Positions 53,970 to 63,812 of a stretch of DNA of 64,000 nt are shown here, piece after piece. Every line of letters begins with the position of its first letter. The stretch's first letter is position 1. The position numbers and the translations under genes are program-made. The notes below the pieces were generated by a model. That model did not search any database. It was given only the letters and a program-made list of their open reading frames with translations, and was not told where the DNA came from. The DNA comes from an uncultured Halomonas sp. (lineage in GTDB: Bacteria; Pseudomonadota; Gammaproteobacteria; Pseudomonadales; Halomonadaceae): contig NZ_CAMPKE010000003.1 in NCBI RefSeq assembly GCF_946887195.1, positions 1-64,000 of the forward strand. The letters run 5' to 3'.

Positions 53970-55655
53970 ATGCCGATGTCTTCACCCGCCCCGATCGACT
54001 CAGCCTCGATCGACCAAAGCCCGGCCTGGCAGGCATTGAACGCGCATGCCGAAGAGATGCGTGACGTGCACCTCAAGGATCTGTTTCGTGCGGGCGAGCG
54101 CCACGCGACGTTCACCCGACGTGCCGCCGGGCTGATGCTCGATCTGTCCAAGCAGCGCTGGCGCGACGAGACCTTGCGCAAGCTGCTCGATCTGGCCCAT
54201 GCCGCCAAGGTGCCCCGAGCCATCGAGCGGCTACTCGCCGGCGAGCGTGTCAACCGCTCGGAAGACCGTCCGGCACTGCACACCGCACTGCGCTTGCCTG
54301 CGGATGCCCACCTCGAAGTGGATGGCAACGACGTGGTGCCGGCGGTACACGAGACACTCGCGCGTATGGCGGCGATGGTCGAGAAATGCCATGCCGGCCA
54401 GTGGCGCGGCGCCACCGGCAAGGCGATTACCGATGTCGTCAACCTGGGGGTCGGTGGCTCCGACCTGGGGCCGCTGATGGTCACCCACGCGCTGGCCGAT
54501 TATCGCCCGCGTGACGTGCATCCGTTAGAGGTGCATTTCGCCTCGACCATGGATGGCTCGCAGCTCGCCGATTACCTGACGCGTCTCAACCCCGAGACGA
54601 CGCTGTTCGTGCTGTCGTCGAAATCGTTCACCACCATCGATACGCTGTCCAACGCACGCACCGCGCGCGATTGGCTGCTGTCGTATCTGGTCAACGGCGA
54701 TGGCGATCGTGAACTGGTCATGCGCCAGCATTTCATCGGCGTGTCGGCCAGTCGCGAAAAAATGTGCGAGTGGGGCATCTCCGATGCCAACCAGCTCGAG
54801 TTCTGGGACTGGGTCGGCGGGCGTTACTCGCTGTGGGGCGCCATTGGTTTGCCGATCGCGCTGGTCGTCGGCATGGACAACTTCCATGCCTTGCTGGCTG
54901 GCGCGCATGCCATGGACCGCCATTTCGCCACCGCCAAGCTCGACGACAACCTGCCGGTGCTGCTGGCGTTGGCGGGTATCTGGAACGTTAATTTTCTGGA
55001 TGTGCGCGCCCATTCGATTTTGCCTTACGATGGGCGCCTGGAGTTCTTCGCCAGCTATCTCGAGCAACTCGAGATGGAATCCAACGGCAAATCGGTGACC
55101 AACGACGGTGAGATCACCCGCTACTCCACCTGCCCGGTGCTCTGGGGACAACTGGGCCCCAATGCCCAGCATGCCTTCTATCAGTTGTTGCATCAGGGCA
55201 CCCAGGCGGTGGAGTGCGACTTCATCGCGCCGATGCGCCGCTACGATCGGGTCGAGGACGATGCCACACGGGCGCACCTGAAGGCGCAGCACCGGCTGAC
55301 ACTGGCCAATTGCTTTGCGCAATCGCGGGTGTTGATGCTGGGCGACGAAGCCGTCGACGATGACGGCCCGCGCCCGCTGCACAAGCGCTATCGTGGCAAT
55401 CAGCCGTCGACCACCTTGCTGCTCGAGCGCCTGACCCCGCAAACGTTGGGTGCGTTGATCGCGCTCTACGAGCACAAGGTATTCGTCCAGGCGACGATCT
55501 GGGATATCAATCCCTTCGACCAGTGGGGTGTGGAATTGGGTAAGAAAATCGCTACCCAAGCCGAGCAGGTCATGGCTACGCATGATGGAGTCGATGCGTT
55601 GGACGATTCCAGCCGGGGCTTGATCGAGGCAATATGGTGCGCCGAGGAGTCGTGA
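53970..55655 (+). CDS. pgi: Glucose-6-phosphate isomerase
   Basis: This 561-residue enzyme interconverts glucose 6-phosphate and fructose 6-phosphate. Phosphate-binding and catalytic parts are visible: NLGVGGSDLGPLM, LSSKSFTTIDTL, GGRYSLWGAIG, LHQGTQAVECDFIAP and DQWGVELGK. AAGGAG lies 4 nt before ATG 53970; ATG 53976 is an alternative. The length is slightly above the 549 of E. coli. Confidence 0.96.
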   Translation: MPMSSPAPIDSASIDQSPAWQALNAHAEEMRDVHLKDLFRAGERHATFTRRAAGLMLDLSKQRWRDETLRKLLDLAHAAKVPRAIERLLAGERVNRSEDRPALHTALRLPADAHLEVDGNDVVPAVHETLARMAAMVEKCHAGQWRGATGKAITDVVNLGVGGSDLGPLMVTHALADYRPRDVHPLEVHFASTMDGSQLADYLTRLNPETTLFVLSSKSFTTIDTLSNARTARDWLLSYLVNGDGDRELVMRQHFIGVSASREKMCEWGISDANQLEFWDWVGGRYSLWGAIGLPIALVVGMDNFHALLAGAHAMDRHFATAKLDDNLPVLLALAGIWNVNFLDVRAHSILPYDGRLEFFASYLEQLEMESNGKSVTNDGEITRYSTCPVLWGQLGPNAQHAFYQLLHQGTQAVECDFIAPMRRYDRVEDDATRAHLKAQHRLTLANCFAQSRVLMLGDEAVDDDGPRPLHKRYRGNQPSTTLLLERLTPQTLGALIALYEHKVFVQATIWDINPFDQWGVELGKKIATQAEQVMATHDGVDALDDSSRGLIEAIWCAEES

Positions 55656-55689
55656 TAATGGGACTGTTTTTTCATACAGTTTTTGCGCT

Positions 55690-56346
55690 ATGCTAAGCGA
55701 GCGCTATCGATTGGCGCCAGTCGATGGCGTGCTCTATTTGCATGGCTTCAATAGCGGCAGCGGCTCACCCAAGGCGCAACTGGTGCGCGCTGCCTGTGCG
55801 CGGATCAGGCATCGGGGCACCGAACTGCCCTGTTTGGCTCCGCAGTTGTCGCATCGCCCCAAGGCCGCGCTGGCTATCGCCGAGGCGGCACTGGCGGAGT
55901 TGGGCTCGAACACCCTGTTGGTGGGCAGCTCGATGGGCGGTTTTCTCGCCACATGCCTGGCCGAGCGCTTTGACCTCGCGGCGGTACTGATCAATCCGGC
56001 GGTGCAGCCGGCGCGGTTGGTCGATGGCTGGCTGGGGGCGGATTTCATTAACGAATATACCGGTGAGCGTTTCGTCATCGATGGGCTGCACCGCGACGAA
56101 CTCACCGAGCTGATGCCCTCCCGGCTCACTCCCGAGCGGTATCTGCTGCTGATCGGCAGTGCGGACGAAACCCTCGATTGCCGCGATGCGCTTGATGCCT
56201 ATGCCGGCTGCCGCACGCTGATCGTGCCGGGCGGCGATCATGGCTTCAGCCGGTTTGCCGACTACCTGCCTGCCGTGCTCGCCCATGGTGGCCATCGACT
56301 GGACGCGATACCCGGACACGTAACGCCACAAGCGACTCCCATATGA
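55690..56346 (+). CDS. yqiA: YqiA/YcfP-family alpha/beta-fold esterase
   Basis: This 218-residue small esterase has LYLHGFNSGSGSPKA (oxyanion region), nucleophile serine in LLVGSSMGGFLA, acid in GSADETLD and histidine in PGGDHGFSR. YqiA of E. coli lies directly before parE, and the same order is kept here (25-bp gap). It hydrolyses short acyl esters in vitro; the physiological substrate is unknown. The start has a weak Shine-Dalgarno. Confidence 0.9.
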   Translation: MLSERYRLAPVDGVLYLHGFNSGSGSPKAQLVRAACARIRHRGTELPCLAPQLSHRPKAALAIAEAALAELGSNTLLVGSSMGGFLATCLAERFDLAAVLINPAVQPARLVDGWLGADFINEYTGERFVIDGLHRDELTELMPSRLTPERYLLLIGSADETLDCRDALDAYAGCRTLIVPGGDHGFSRFADYLPAVLAHGGHRLDAIPGHVTPQATPI

Positions 56347-56371
56347 CAGTAGACAGCACGTTGGACAACGC

Positions 56372-58252
56372 ATGACGCAATACAGCGCCACCTCGATTGA
56401 AGTCCTCTCCGGTCTCGAGCCGGTGCGCAAACGCCCCGGCATGTATACCGACACCACCCGGCCCAATCATCTGGTTCAGGAGGTCATCGACAACAGCGTC
56501 GACGAGGCGCTGGCCGATTACGCCAGCGAGATCCGCGTGCGTCTGCTCGACGACGGCGGTATCGAAGTCACTGACGACGGTCGTGGTATGCCCATCGACA
56601 TGCACCCGGAACACGGCCTGTCGGGAGTCGAGCTGATTCTCACCAAGCTGCATGCCGGCGGCAAGTTCTCGCAATCGAGCTACCGTTTCTCCGGCGGCTT
56701 GCATGGCGTTGGGGTATCGGTGGTCAATGCGCTGTCGCGACGCTTGGAAGTCGAGGTGTGCCGCGATGGCAATCGTCATGGGATCGCCTTCGAGAAAGGC
56801 GAGAAAGTCGAGGAGCTATCGATCATCGGTAGCTGCGCCAAGCGTGCGACCGGCACAGTGGTGCGCTTCTGGCCGGAAATCGAATATTTCGATTCGCCGA
56901 GGCTGTCCTTGCCGCGCCTGAAGCACCTGATGCGTGCCAAGGCGGTGCTGTGCCCCGGTCTCAAGGTGGTACTGACCGAGACCGACGGCGCCGAGAGTGT
57001 CTGGCAGTACGCCGATGGCCTGCGCGATTATCTGGCCCAGGCCACGGATGGTTTCGAGGTGTTGCCGGCATCGCCATTCATCGGCCATTTCGCCGATGAC
57101 GAGCAGGGCGTGGATTGGGCTATCCAGTGGCTGCCCGAAGGCGGCGAGCCGCTGCTGGAAAGCTACGTCAACCTGATTCCCACGCCGCTTGGCGGCACCC
57201 ACGTCAATGGCTTGCGCTCGGGGCTGCTCGATGCGCTGCGCGAGTTCTGCGATTACCGCAGTTTGCTGCCGCGTGGCGTCAAGCTGACCGCCGACGACCT
57301 GTGGGAGCGCGTCTCCTTCGTGCTCTCGGTGAAGATGCTCGACCCGCAGTTCGCCGGCCAGACCAAGGAGCGGCTGTCGTCGCGCACCGTCGCCGGCTTC
57401 GTCTCGGGAGTGGTCAAGGACGCCTTCTCGCTGTGGCTCAATCATCACGTCGATCAGGCAGAAGCCCTGGCCGAACTGGTGATCAGCGCCGCGCAGCGTC
57501 GCCAGAAGAGTGCCAAGAAGGTCGCCCGCAAGAAGATCACCGCGGGCCCGGCGCTACCCGGCAAGCTGGCCGACTGCTCGGGACAGGATCCGGTGACCAG
57601 TGAACTGTTCCTGGTCGAGGGCGACTCGGCCGGCGGCAGCGCCAAGCAGGCGCGCGATCGTGAAAGCCAGGCGATCCTGCCGCTGCGCGGCAAGATCCTC
57701 AACACCTGGGAGGTCGAGTCTCACGACATCTACGGCTCCCAGGAAGTCCACGATATCGCCGTGGCCATCGGCATCGACCCGGGCAGCGACGACCTTTCCA
57801 AGCTGCGCTACCACAAAGTCTGCATTCTCGCCGACGCCGATTCCGACGGCCTGCACATCGCCACGTTGCTGTGCGCACTGTTCGTGCGCCACTTCCCGGC
57901 ATTGGTCGACGCCGGCCATGTCTTCGTCGCCATGCCGCCGCTGTATCGCATCGATCTTGGCAAGGAGGTTTTCTACGCCCTCGACGAGAGCGAGAAGGCG
58001 GCGATATTGAAACGCATCGAAGGCAAGCGCGGCACACCCAACGTTCAGCGCTTCAAGGGACTTGGCGAGATGAGCCCGCTACAGCTGCGCGAGACCACCA
58101 TGGCGGTGGACACCCGGCGTCTGGTGCAACTGACTCGTAGCGACGGCGATGGCACCAGCGAAATGCTCGATATGCTGCTGGCCAAGAAGCGCGCGTCGGA
58201 CAGGAAAAGCTGGTTGGAAGATTATGGCAATCTGGCCGATATAGAGGTGTGA
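56372..58252 (+). CDS. parE: DNA topoisomerase IV subunit B
   Basis: This 626-residue ATPase subunit of topoisomerase IV has GHKL motifs NSVDEALADY, DDGRGMPIDMH and GGLHGVGVSVVNALS, and TOPRIM residues in VEGDSAGGSAKQ and DADSDGLHIATL. QRFKGLGEMSPLQLRETTM near the C-terminus is typical. A 108-bp structured gap separates it from parC, its partner. Confidence 0.97.
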   Translation: MTQYSATSIEVLSGLEPVRKRPGMYTDTTRPNHLVQEVIDNSVDEALADYASEIRVRLLDDGGIEVTDDGRGMPIDMHPEHGLSGVELILTKLHAGGKFSQSSYRFSGGLHGVGVSVVNALSRRLEVEVCRDGNRHGIAFEKGEKVEELSIIGSCAKRATGTVVRFWPEIEYFDSPRLSLPRLKHLMRAKAVLCPGLKVVLTETDGAESVWQYADGLRDYLAQATDGFEVLPASPFIGHFADDEQGVDWAIQWLPEGGEPLLESYVNLIPTPLGGTHVNGLRSGLLDALREFCDYRSLLPRGVKLTADDLWERVSFVLSVKMLDPQFAGQTKERLSSRTVAGFVSGVVKDAFSLWLNHHVDQAEALAELVISAAQRRQKSAKKVARKKITAGPALPGKLADCSGQDPVTSELFLVEGDSAGGSAKQARDRESQAILPLRGKILNTWEVESHDIYGSQEVHDIAVAIGIDPGSDDLSKLRYHKVCILADADSDGLHIATLLCALFVRHFPALVDAGHVFVAMPPLYRIDLGKEVFYALDESEKAAILKRIEGKRGTPNVQRFKGLGEMSPLQLRETTMAVDTRRLVQLTRSDGDGTSEMLDMLLAKKRASDRKSWLEDYGNLADIEV

Positions 58253-58258
58253 ACCTGC

Positions 58259-58339
58259 CTGCGCTCGCCTATCTTGCCCCCACTCGAAGTGGCTTTGCGG
58301 CCAAAGAATTACCGCCAAGCTGAAAGTAGGCGAGCGCAG
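58259..58339 (+). repeat. Structured spacer between parE and parC
   Basis: CTGCGCTCGCCTA (58259-58271) is the exact inverse of TAGGCGAGCGCAG (58327-58339). The loop contains a second hairpin, CCACT-CGA-AGTGG (58279-58291). There is no T-run, so a simple terminator is unlikely. It ends 21 bp before the parC ATG. Confidence 0.65.
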
Positions 58340-58360
58340 CCACTTTCTTAAGGTGCACTA

Positions 58361-60613
58361 ATGACCATGGACATTCACGTGGAGGAGGGCGACGTCGAAC
58401 GCCTCTCGCTTCGCGAATACACCGAGAAGGCGTACCTCGATTACTCGATGTACGTGATTCTCGATCGTGCCTTGCCGCATATCGGCGACGGCATGAAGCC
58501 GGTGCAGCGACGCATCATCTATGCCATGCGCGAGCTGTCGTTGACCGCCAACGCCAAGTACAAGAAATCGGCGCGCACCATCGGCGACGTGCTGGGCAAG
58601 TTCCACCCGCACGGCGACAGCGCTTGCTACGAAGCCATGGTGCTGATGGCGCAATCGTTCAGCTATCGCTATCCACTGGTCGACGGCCAGGGCAATTGGG
58701 GTAGCCCGGACGATCCGAAATCGTTCGCGGCGATGCGCTACACCGAGGCGCGGCTGTCGAAGTTTTCCGAAACGCTGCTCGCCGAACTGGGCCAGGGCAC
58801 GGTCGACTGGACGCCCAACTTCGATGCCACCATGAACGAGCCGGCGGTGCTTCCGGCGCGGCTGCCGCATGTGCTGCTCAACGGCGCCACCGGCATTGCG
58901 GTGGGCATGGCCACCGATATTCCACCGCATAACGTGAATGAAGTGGTCGAAGCGACCTGCCATCTGCTGCGCCACCCCGAGGCCACGGTCAGCGATCTGG
59001 TCACGTATGTGCCGGCGCCGGACTTTCCCACCGAGGCCGAGATCATCTCCTCGCGTGCCGATCTGGCCAAGCTGTATGAGGTCGGGCGCGGTTCGGTCAA
59101 GTTGCGCGCCCGCTATACGCTGGAAGATGCCAACGTGGTGGTCACCGCGCTGCCCTATCAGGTCAGCGGCTCCAAGGTGCTCGAGCAGATCGCCGCGCAG
59201 ATGCAGGCCAAGAAGCTGCCGATGGTCGCCGATCTGCGCGACGAGTCGACCCACGAGAATCCCACGCGGCTGGTGATCGAGCCGCGCTCGAACCGTGTCG
59301 ATATCGAATCGCTGATGGCGCATCTGTTCGCCACCACCGATCTCGAGAAGAGCGTTCGCGTCAATCTCAACATCATCGGTCTCGATGGACGCCCGCGCGT
59401 GATGCCGCTGCCCGATATGCTCGGCGAGTGGCTGACGTACCGTCGCGCCACGGTGCGCCGGCGCCTCGAATATCGCTTGGGCAAGGTCGAGGATCGCCTG
59501 CATATTCTCGAGGGCTTGCTTGCCGCCTATCTGAATATCGACGAGGTGATTCGTATCATCCGCGAGGAGGACGAGCCCAAGCCGGCGTTGATGAACGCGT
59601 TCGGCCTCTCCGAGCGCCAGGCCGAGGCCATCCTCGAACTCCGCTTGCGCCACCTGGCCAAGCTCGAGGAGATGAAGATTCGCGGCGAACAGGACGAACT
59701 CAAGGCCGAGCGCAAGCGACTCAAGAAATTGCTCGGCAACGACGCTGCGCTGACCGACCTGATCGAGGAGGAACTGCGCGAAGCGGGCCGCGAGCATGGC
59801 GATGCCCGCCGTTCGCCGATCGTCGAACGCGAAGAGGCCAAGGCGCTCTCCGAAGTCGAATTGATGGGCGCTGATCCGGTCACCGTGGTGCTCTCCGAAA
59901 AAGGCTGGATTCGGGCGGCACGCGGTCACGAGATCGACCCGGCGGGCTTGTCCTACAAGGCCGGTGATCGCTACCTGCTGGCGGCGCGCGGCAAGACCAA
60001 CCAGCCGCTGGTGCTGCTTGATGACAGCGGGCGCGCCTACACGTTGGCCGCGCACAACCTGCCCAGCGCACGCAGCCAGGGCGAGCCGGTTACCGGCCGC
60101 ATAAACCCGGCAGCCGGCGCGCATATGGTGGGTCTGATGCTGGCGCCACCGGAGACGCGCTACCTGCTGGCATCCGATGGCGGCTACGGCTTCATCGCCC
60201 GGCTCGACGAATTGACCGGCAAGAACAAGTCGGGCAAGGCCGCGCTTTCGCTACCCAAGGGCTGTAATGTGCTGCCGCCCCAGGCTCTGCCCACGGCAGC
60301 CGGTGTGCGCGTCGTGCTGGTCTCCAACGAAGGCCGCATGTTGCTGTTCGGTATCGACCAACTGCCGGAGATGGCCAAGGGCAAGGGCAACAAGATGATC
60401 GATATTCCCGGCGCGCGAGCGGCGCGGCGCGAGGAGTTCGTGCGCGACATTCTGCTATTGGGCGAGAACGATGCTCTGGTGGTGCATGCCGGCAAGCGCA
60501 AGCTGACCCTGAAGCCCAGCGATCTCGCCTATTACGCAGGTGAGCGTGGCCGGCGCGGCAGCAAATTGCCGCGGGGTTTTCAGAAAGTCGATCGGCTCGA
60601 AGTGGAATCCTGA
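58361..60613 (+). CDS. parC: DNA topoisomerase IV subunit A
   Basis: This 750-residue breakage-reunion subunit has catalytic Tyr127 in [12 protein letters not shown]. The quinolone-determining region [13 protein letters not shown] keeps Ser87 and Glu91 (equivalent to E. coli S80 and E84), the drug-sensitive residues. Blades of the C-terminal beta-pinwheel follow residue 500. AAGGT lies before ATG 58361; ATG 58367 is an alternative. Confidence 0.97.
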   Translation: MTMDIHVEEGDVERLSLREYTEKAYLDYSMYVILDRALPHIGDGMKPVQRRIIYAMRELSLTANAKYKKSARTIGDVLGKFHPHGDSACYEAMVLMAQSFSYRYPLVDGQGNWGSPDDPKSFAAMRYTEARLSKFSETLLAELGQGTVDWTPNFDATMNEPAVLPARLPHVLLNGATGIAVGMATDIPPHNVNEVVEATCHLLRHPEATVSDLVTYVPAPDFPTEAEIISSRADLAKLYEVGRGSVKLRARYTLEDANVVVTALPYQVSGSKVLEQIAAQMQAKKLPMVADLRDESTHENPTRLVIEPRSNRVDIESLMAHLFATTDLEKSVRVNLNIIGLDGRPRVMPLPDMLGEWLTYRRATVRRRLEYRLGKVEDRLHILEGLLAAYLNIDEVIRIIREEDEPKPALMNAFGLSERQAEAILELRLRHLAKLEEMKIRGEQDELKAERKRLKKLLGNDAALTDLIEEELREAGREHGDARRSPIVEREEAKALSEVELMGADPVTVVLSEKGWIRAARGHEIDPAGLSYKAGDRYLLAARGKTNQPLVLLDDSGRAYTLAAHNLPSARSQGEPVTGRINPAAGAHMVGLMLAPPETRYLLASDGGYGFIARLDELTGKNKSGKAALSLPKGCNVLPPQALPTAAGVRVVLVSNEGRMLLFGIDQLPEMAKGKGNKMIDIPGARAARREEFVRDILLLGENDALVVHAGKRKLTLKPSDLAYYAGERGRRGSKLPRGFQKVDRLEVES

Positions 60614-60676
60614 GCGAGCTTGTGGCGCTCGTCGTTAGCGGCTCGTAGCCCATAACTTCTTTTTCATGGGGACATC

Positions 60677-61903
60677 ATGACCCGTCGTATTCTGATTCGC
60701 GCCACCGGTGCCGCGCGTCCCGGTCAACTCGCCGGTCTGGGTCGGGTGCTGGCCAAGAGCGGTGCGCGACTTCTGGACATCAATCAGAGCGTGACCTTTG
60801 GGCTCGTCTCGCTGGAGGCGCTGGTCGGTCTCGATAAAGAGGCCGACATGGAGGCGGCATTGAGCGACGCCGGTGATCTGCTGGGGCTCGACGTTCAAGC
60901 GATTCAGGTCAGTGCCGATGATTATCAGCATTGGAGCGCCGAGGCCAGTCAGCCGCGCTTGATCCTGACGTTGCTGGCACCCCGTCTGCCGGCCGGCATT
61001 CTGGCCGAGGTCGGCGCATTGACCGCCGAGTACGGCCTGACCGTGGAGTTGATCCACCGGCTTTCCGGTCGCGAGCCTCTGGATGGTGAGGCGCTACCCT
61101 ATGGCGCCTGTGTCGAGTGCTGGTTGCGCGGCGAGGAGGTCGATCTCGAGTCGCTGCGCGAGAAGGCGTTGGCGTTGGGTGCCATGCATGGCGTGGATAT
61201 CGCCATCCAGGAGGATTCGATCTGGCGTCGTCATCGCCGGCTGATCTGTTTCGACATGGATTCGACGCTGATCCAGGCCGAGGTGATCGATGAACTGGCG
61301 CGTCACCATGGCGTGTATGACGAGGTCGCCGCGATCACCGAGCGCTCGATGCGCGGCGAGCTGGATTTTCAGCAGAGTTTTCGCGAGCGAATGGCCAGGC
61401 TCAAGGGACTCGACGAGGCGGTGCTCGCCGAAATCGCCGAGAATCTGCCGTTGATGGATGGCATCGAACGGTTGATGACGCACCTCAAGCGCCTGGGCTA
61501 TCGTACCGCCATTCTCTCCGGCGGTTTCACCTACTTCGCCCGTCATCTCCAGGAAAAGCTCGGCTTCGACGAGATCCATGCCAACGAGTTGGTGATTCGC
61601 GGTGGCAAGGTCACCGGCGAAGTGAGCGAGCCGATTCTCGATGCCGACCGCAAGGCGACGCTGTTACGGGAAATCGCCGCGCGCGAGGGGCTGCGCATGG
61701 AGCAGACGATTGCCGTCGGCGATGGCGCCAACGATCTCAAGATGCTGGCCACCGCCGGGCTGGGTATCGCCTATCGGGCCAAGCCGCTGGTACGTAGCCG
61801 GGCCCGGCAGTCGATATCGACACTGGGCCTGGACGCCGTGCTCTATCTGATCGGCTATCGCCAAACCGATCTGGAAGATGCCGATCCGAACGACGCGCGT
61901 TGA
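60677..61903 (+). CDS. serB: Phosphoserine phosphatase with N-terminal ACT domains
   Basis: SerB makes serine from phosphoserine. The 408-residue protein has about 180 residues of ACT-type regulatory domain(s) before the HAD domain, as in the Pseudomonas form. The catalytic motif is FDMDSTLIQAEVIDELA (D193, D195), then ILSGGFTYFA and VGDGANDLKMLATAGLGIAY. GGGGA precedes the ATG. Confidence 0.95.
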   Translation: MTRRILIRATGAARPGQLAGLGRVLAKSGARLLDINQSVTFGLVSLEALVGLDKEADMEAALSDAGDLLGLDVQAIQVSADDYQHWSAEASQPRLILTLLAPRLPAGILAEVGALTAEYGLTVELIHRLSGREPLDGEALPYGACVECWLRGEEVDLESLREKALALGAMHGVDIAIQEDSIWRRHRRLICFDMDSTLIQAEVIDELARHHGVYDEVAAITERSMRGELDFQQSFRERMARLKGLDEAVLAEIAENLPLMDGIERLMTHLKRLGYRTAILSGGFTYFARHLQEKLGFDEIHANELVIRGGKVTGEVSEPILDADRKATLLREIAAREGLRMEQTIAVGDGANDLKMLATAGLGIAYRAKPLVRSRARQSISTLGLDAVLYLIGYRQTDLEDADPNDAR

Positions 61904-61989
61904 GTGTCGCACCGGACCGGACATAACGATAATAGCGGGACGCTCATCGGTGAATCACGCCGGAGCGCTTCCGCCATGGGTGCGCTGAA

Positions 61990-63678
61990 ATGGATGAAAT
62001 GAGCGAGACGCCGACCTCGGTCGAGCATGCGGGCGAGATTGCGGCGTTGCTGGAGGCGATGAGCCAACCCGGTGGCGTGGCCTTGTCCTTTGAAGAGCCG
62101 ACGGCACCCCCGGTACCGGTACTGCTGGTCGATACGATCGCTGGCCAGCAACTGATTCTCGACGTGACCGCGGTCGCGTCGATTGCCGGCGCATTGACCG
62201 CCGAGCGCGCCTTTCGGCTGACCGGCCAGGCGGATGGCGCCATGGTCGCGACCGAAGCGCTCGTTGCGACACCGCTCAACGACGTGCCGGGTAGGCTGCG
62301 TTTCGCCTGCCCTTATCCGCAGCGTCTCGAGGTCTGGCATCGCCGTAACGATTTTCGCGCCGAGTTGGTTGCGGGCATGACGGTCGCCGTCGAACTCGAT
62401 ACCGACATACCGGGTGAGGTGGTGCATGGCGAACTGCTCAACCTGTCGCTGGGCGGTTGTCTACTCAAATTGCCGTTGGCCAAGGCGGTGGCGCTGCGCC
62501 ACGGTCAGCCGCTATCACGGCTGGAGGCGATCTTTCCCAATGGCCAGCGCATGGTCGCACGCGGCGAAGTGCGTCACGTGCAGACCGATGAAGCCTGGCA
62601 ACGCGCATTGGTCGGTTGCAAATTCACCACATCGACGCCGCGTTTCGAGCGACTGGTGTGGTTCCTGGTCCAGGAAACCGAGCGCGAGAGCGCGCGTCGA
62701 TCGATGGCCGGCGAACATGACACCAGGCCGCCTTCGTCGCTCTTTCAGGCGGTAACGGCGGCGGAGGAGCCTTTGGTAAAACGCGCGCTGCCCGCCTACG
62801 CGACTCCCATGGCGCGGCGCCTCGCGAAGATCGCCGATTACCTGAATGCCCAGTTGTTACAGTTGCAGCAAGGGGCGCCGATCGATAGCGCTCTATTGTC
62901 ACGCAACAGCGACACGCTGCTGAGCCTGTTGGAGGAGGATCGCGAGGCGCTGCTGTTCGCCAGTGTCTGCCTGCACCGCGAGCCGAGCCTGGTACAGCAC
63001 TGCCTGAGCGTGGCGATTCGCCTGGCCGATCTGGCCCGGGCTCGCAGTGCGCCGCGCGAACTGCTCAAGGCGTTGGCCGCCACCGGCTTGGTGCACGATC
63101 TGGGCAAGGCGCTGCTACCCGACTCCCTGCGAGACAGCCCAGCGTTCGACGACGACCAGCGCCGGCAAATGGCGACCCATGTGTCGCTGATTCAAGAGCG
63201 CCTGCGCAGTTGCCGCTGGTTGGCGCCGGCGGTCGTCAAGAGCGTGATTCTCGAAGCCAACGAACGTATCGATGGCAGTGGTTACCCGGGCGGCCTGGAA
63301 GGCGAGTCGCTATCCGCGCTGAGCCGCATGGCGGCGGTCGTCGATGTCATCGATGCCATGGGGCGCCCAAGGGCCGATCGTGCGGCCTGGTCCACCGAGG
63401 ATATCTATCGCCATCTGCTCACCCACGGCAGAACCTTCGACAGCCAATGGGTACAGCGCTATATCCGCCATTTCGGCCTGCATCCCATCGGCAGCCTGGC
63501 GCATTTCAGCGCTGGCGCGCGGGGCTGGGTCCAGCGTCTCGACCGGCATGGATTGCCGCGTCAGGTCGCGCTGATAAGCCCGACGACGCAGGTGCGTGTC
63601 GACAGCGAAATCAATGCGCTCGGCGGTATCGACTCCCTGGTAACGGCACCCTCCGCCGAATGGCTGCCACGCCAATGA
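61990..63678 (+). CDS. PilZ-like and degenerate HD-GYP domain protein
   Basis: This 562-residue protein has three regions. Residues 1-110 are YcgR-N-like. Residues about 115-230 are PilZ-like (HRRNDFRAEL, then LLNLSLGGCLL, the c-di-GMP-binding RxxxR and [DN]xSxxG positions partly kept). Residues from about 310 are HD-GYP-like. The HD motif VHDLGK and GYP loop ERIDGSGYPGG are present, but the HH of the usual HHExxDGxGYP is replaced by AN (EANERIDGSGYP). It may bind c-di-GMP without hydrolysing it, or hydrolyse weakly. It follows serB with an 86-bp gap. Confidence 0.75.
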   Translation: MDEMSETPTSVEHAGEIAALLEAMSQPGGVALSFEEPTAPPVPVLLVDTIAGQQLILDVTAVASIAGALTAERAFRLTGQADGAMVATEALVATPLNDVPGRLRFACPYPQRLEVWHRRNDFRAELVAGMTVAVELDTDIPGEVVHGELLNLSLGGCLLKLPLAKAVALRHGQPLSRLEAIFPNGQRMVARGEVRHVQTDEAWQRALVGCKFTTSTPRFERLVWFLVQETERESARRSMAGEHDTRPPSSLFQAVTAAEEPLVKRALPAYATPMARRLAKIADYLNAQLLQLQQGAPIDSALLSRNSDTLLSLLEEDREALLFASVCLHREPSLVQHCLSVAIRLADLARARSAPRELLKALAATGLVHDLGKALLPDSLRDSPAFDDDQRRQMATHVSLIQERLRSCRWLAPAVVKSVILEANERIDGSGYPGGLEGESLSALSRMAAVVDVIDAMGRPRADRAAWSTEDIYRHLLTHGRTFDSQWVQRYIRHFGLHPIGSLAHFSAGARGWVQRLDRHGLPRQVALISPTTQVRVDSEINALGGIDSLVTAPSAEWLPRQ

Positions 63679-63812
63679 GACCGGGCCGATGTCGTTGACG
63701 GGAAGAGAAACAAGCGATCGCTAACATGATCGGGAACTCTAGCGGGAATTGTGGGCCACACTGGAAGACGCTGGCGTAGGGAGAGACGCCACGCATTCAT
63801 GCCGGAGGCCAA

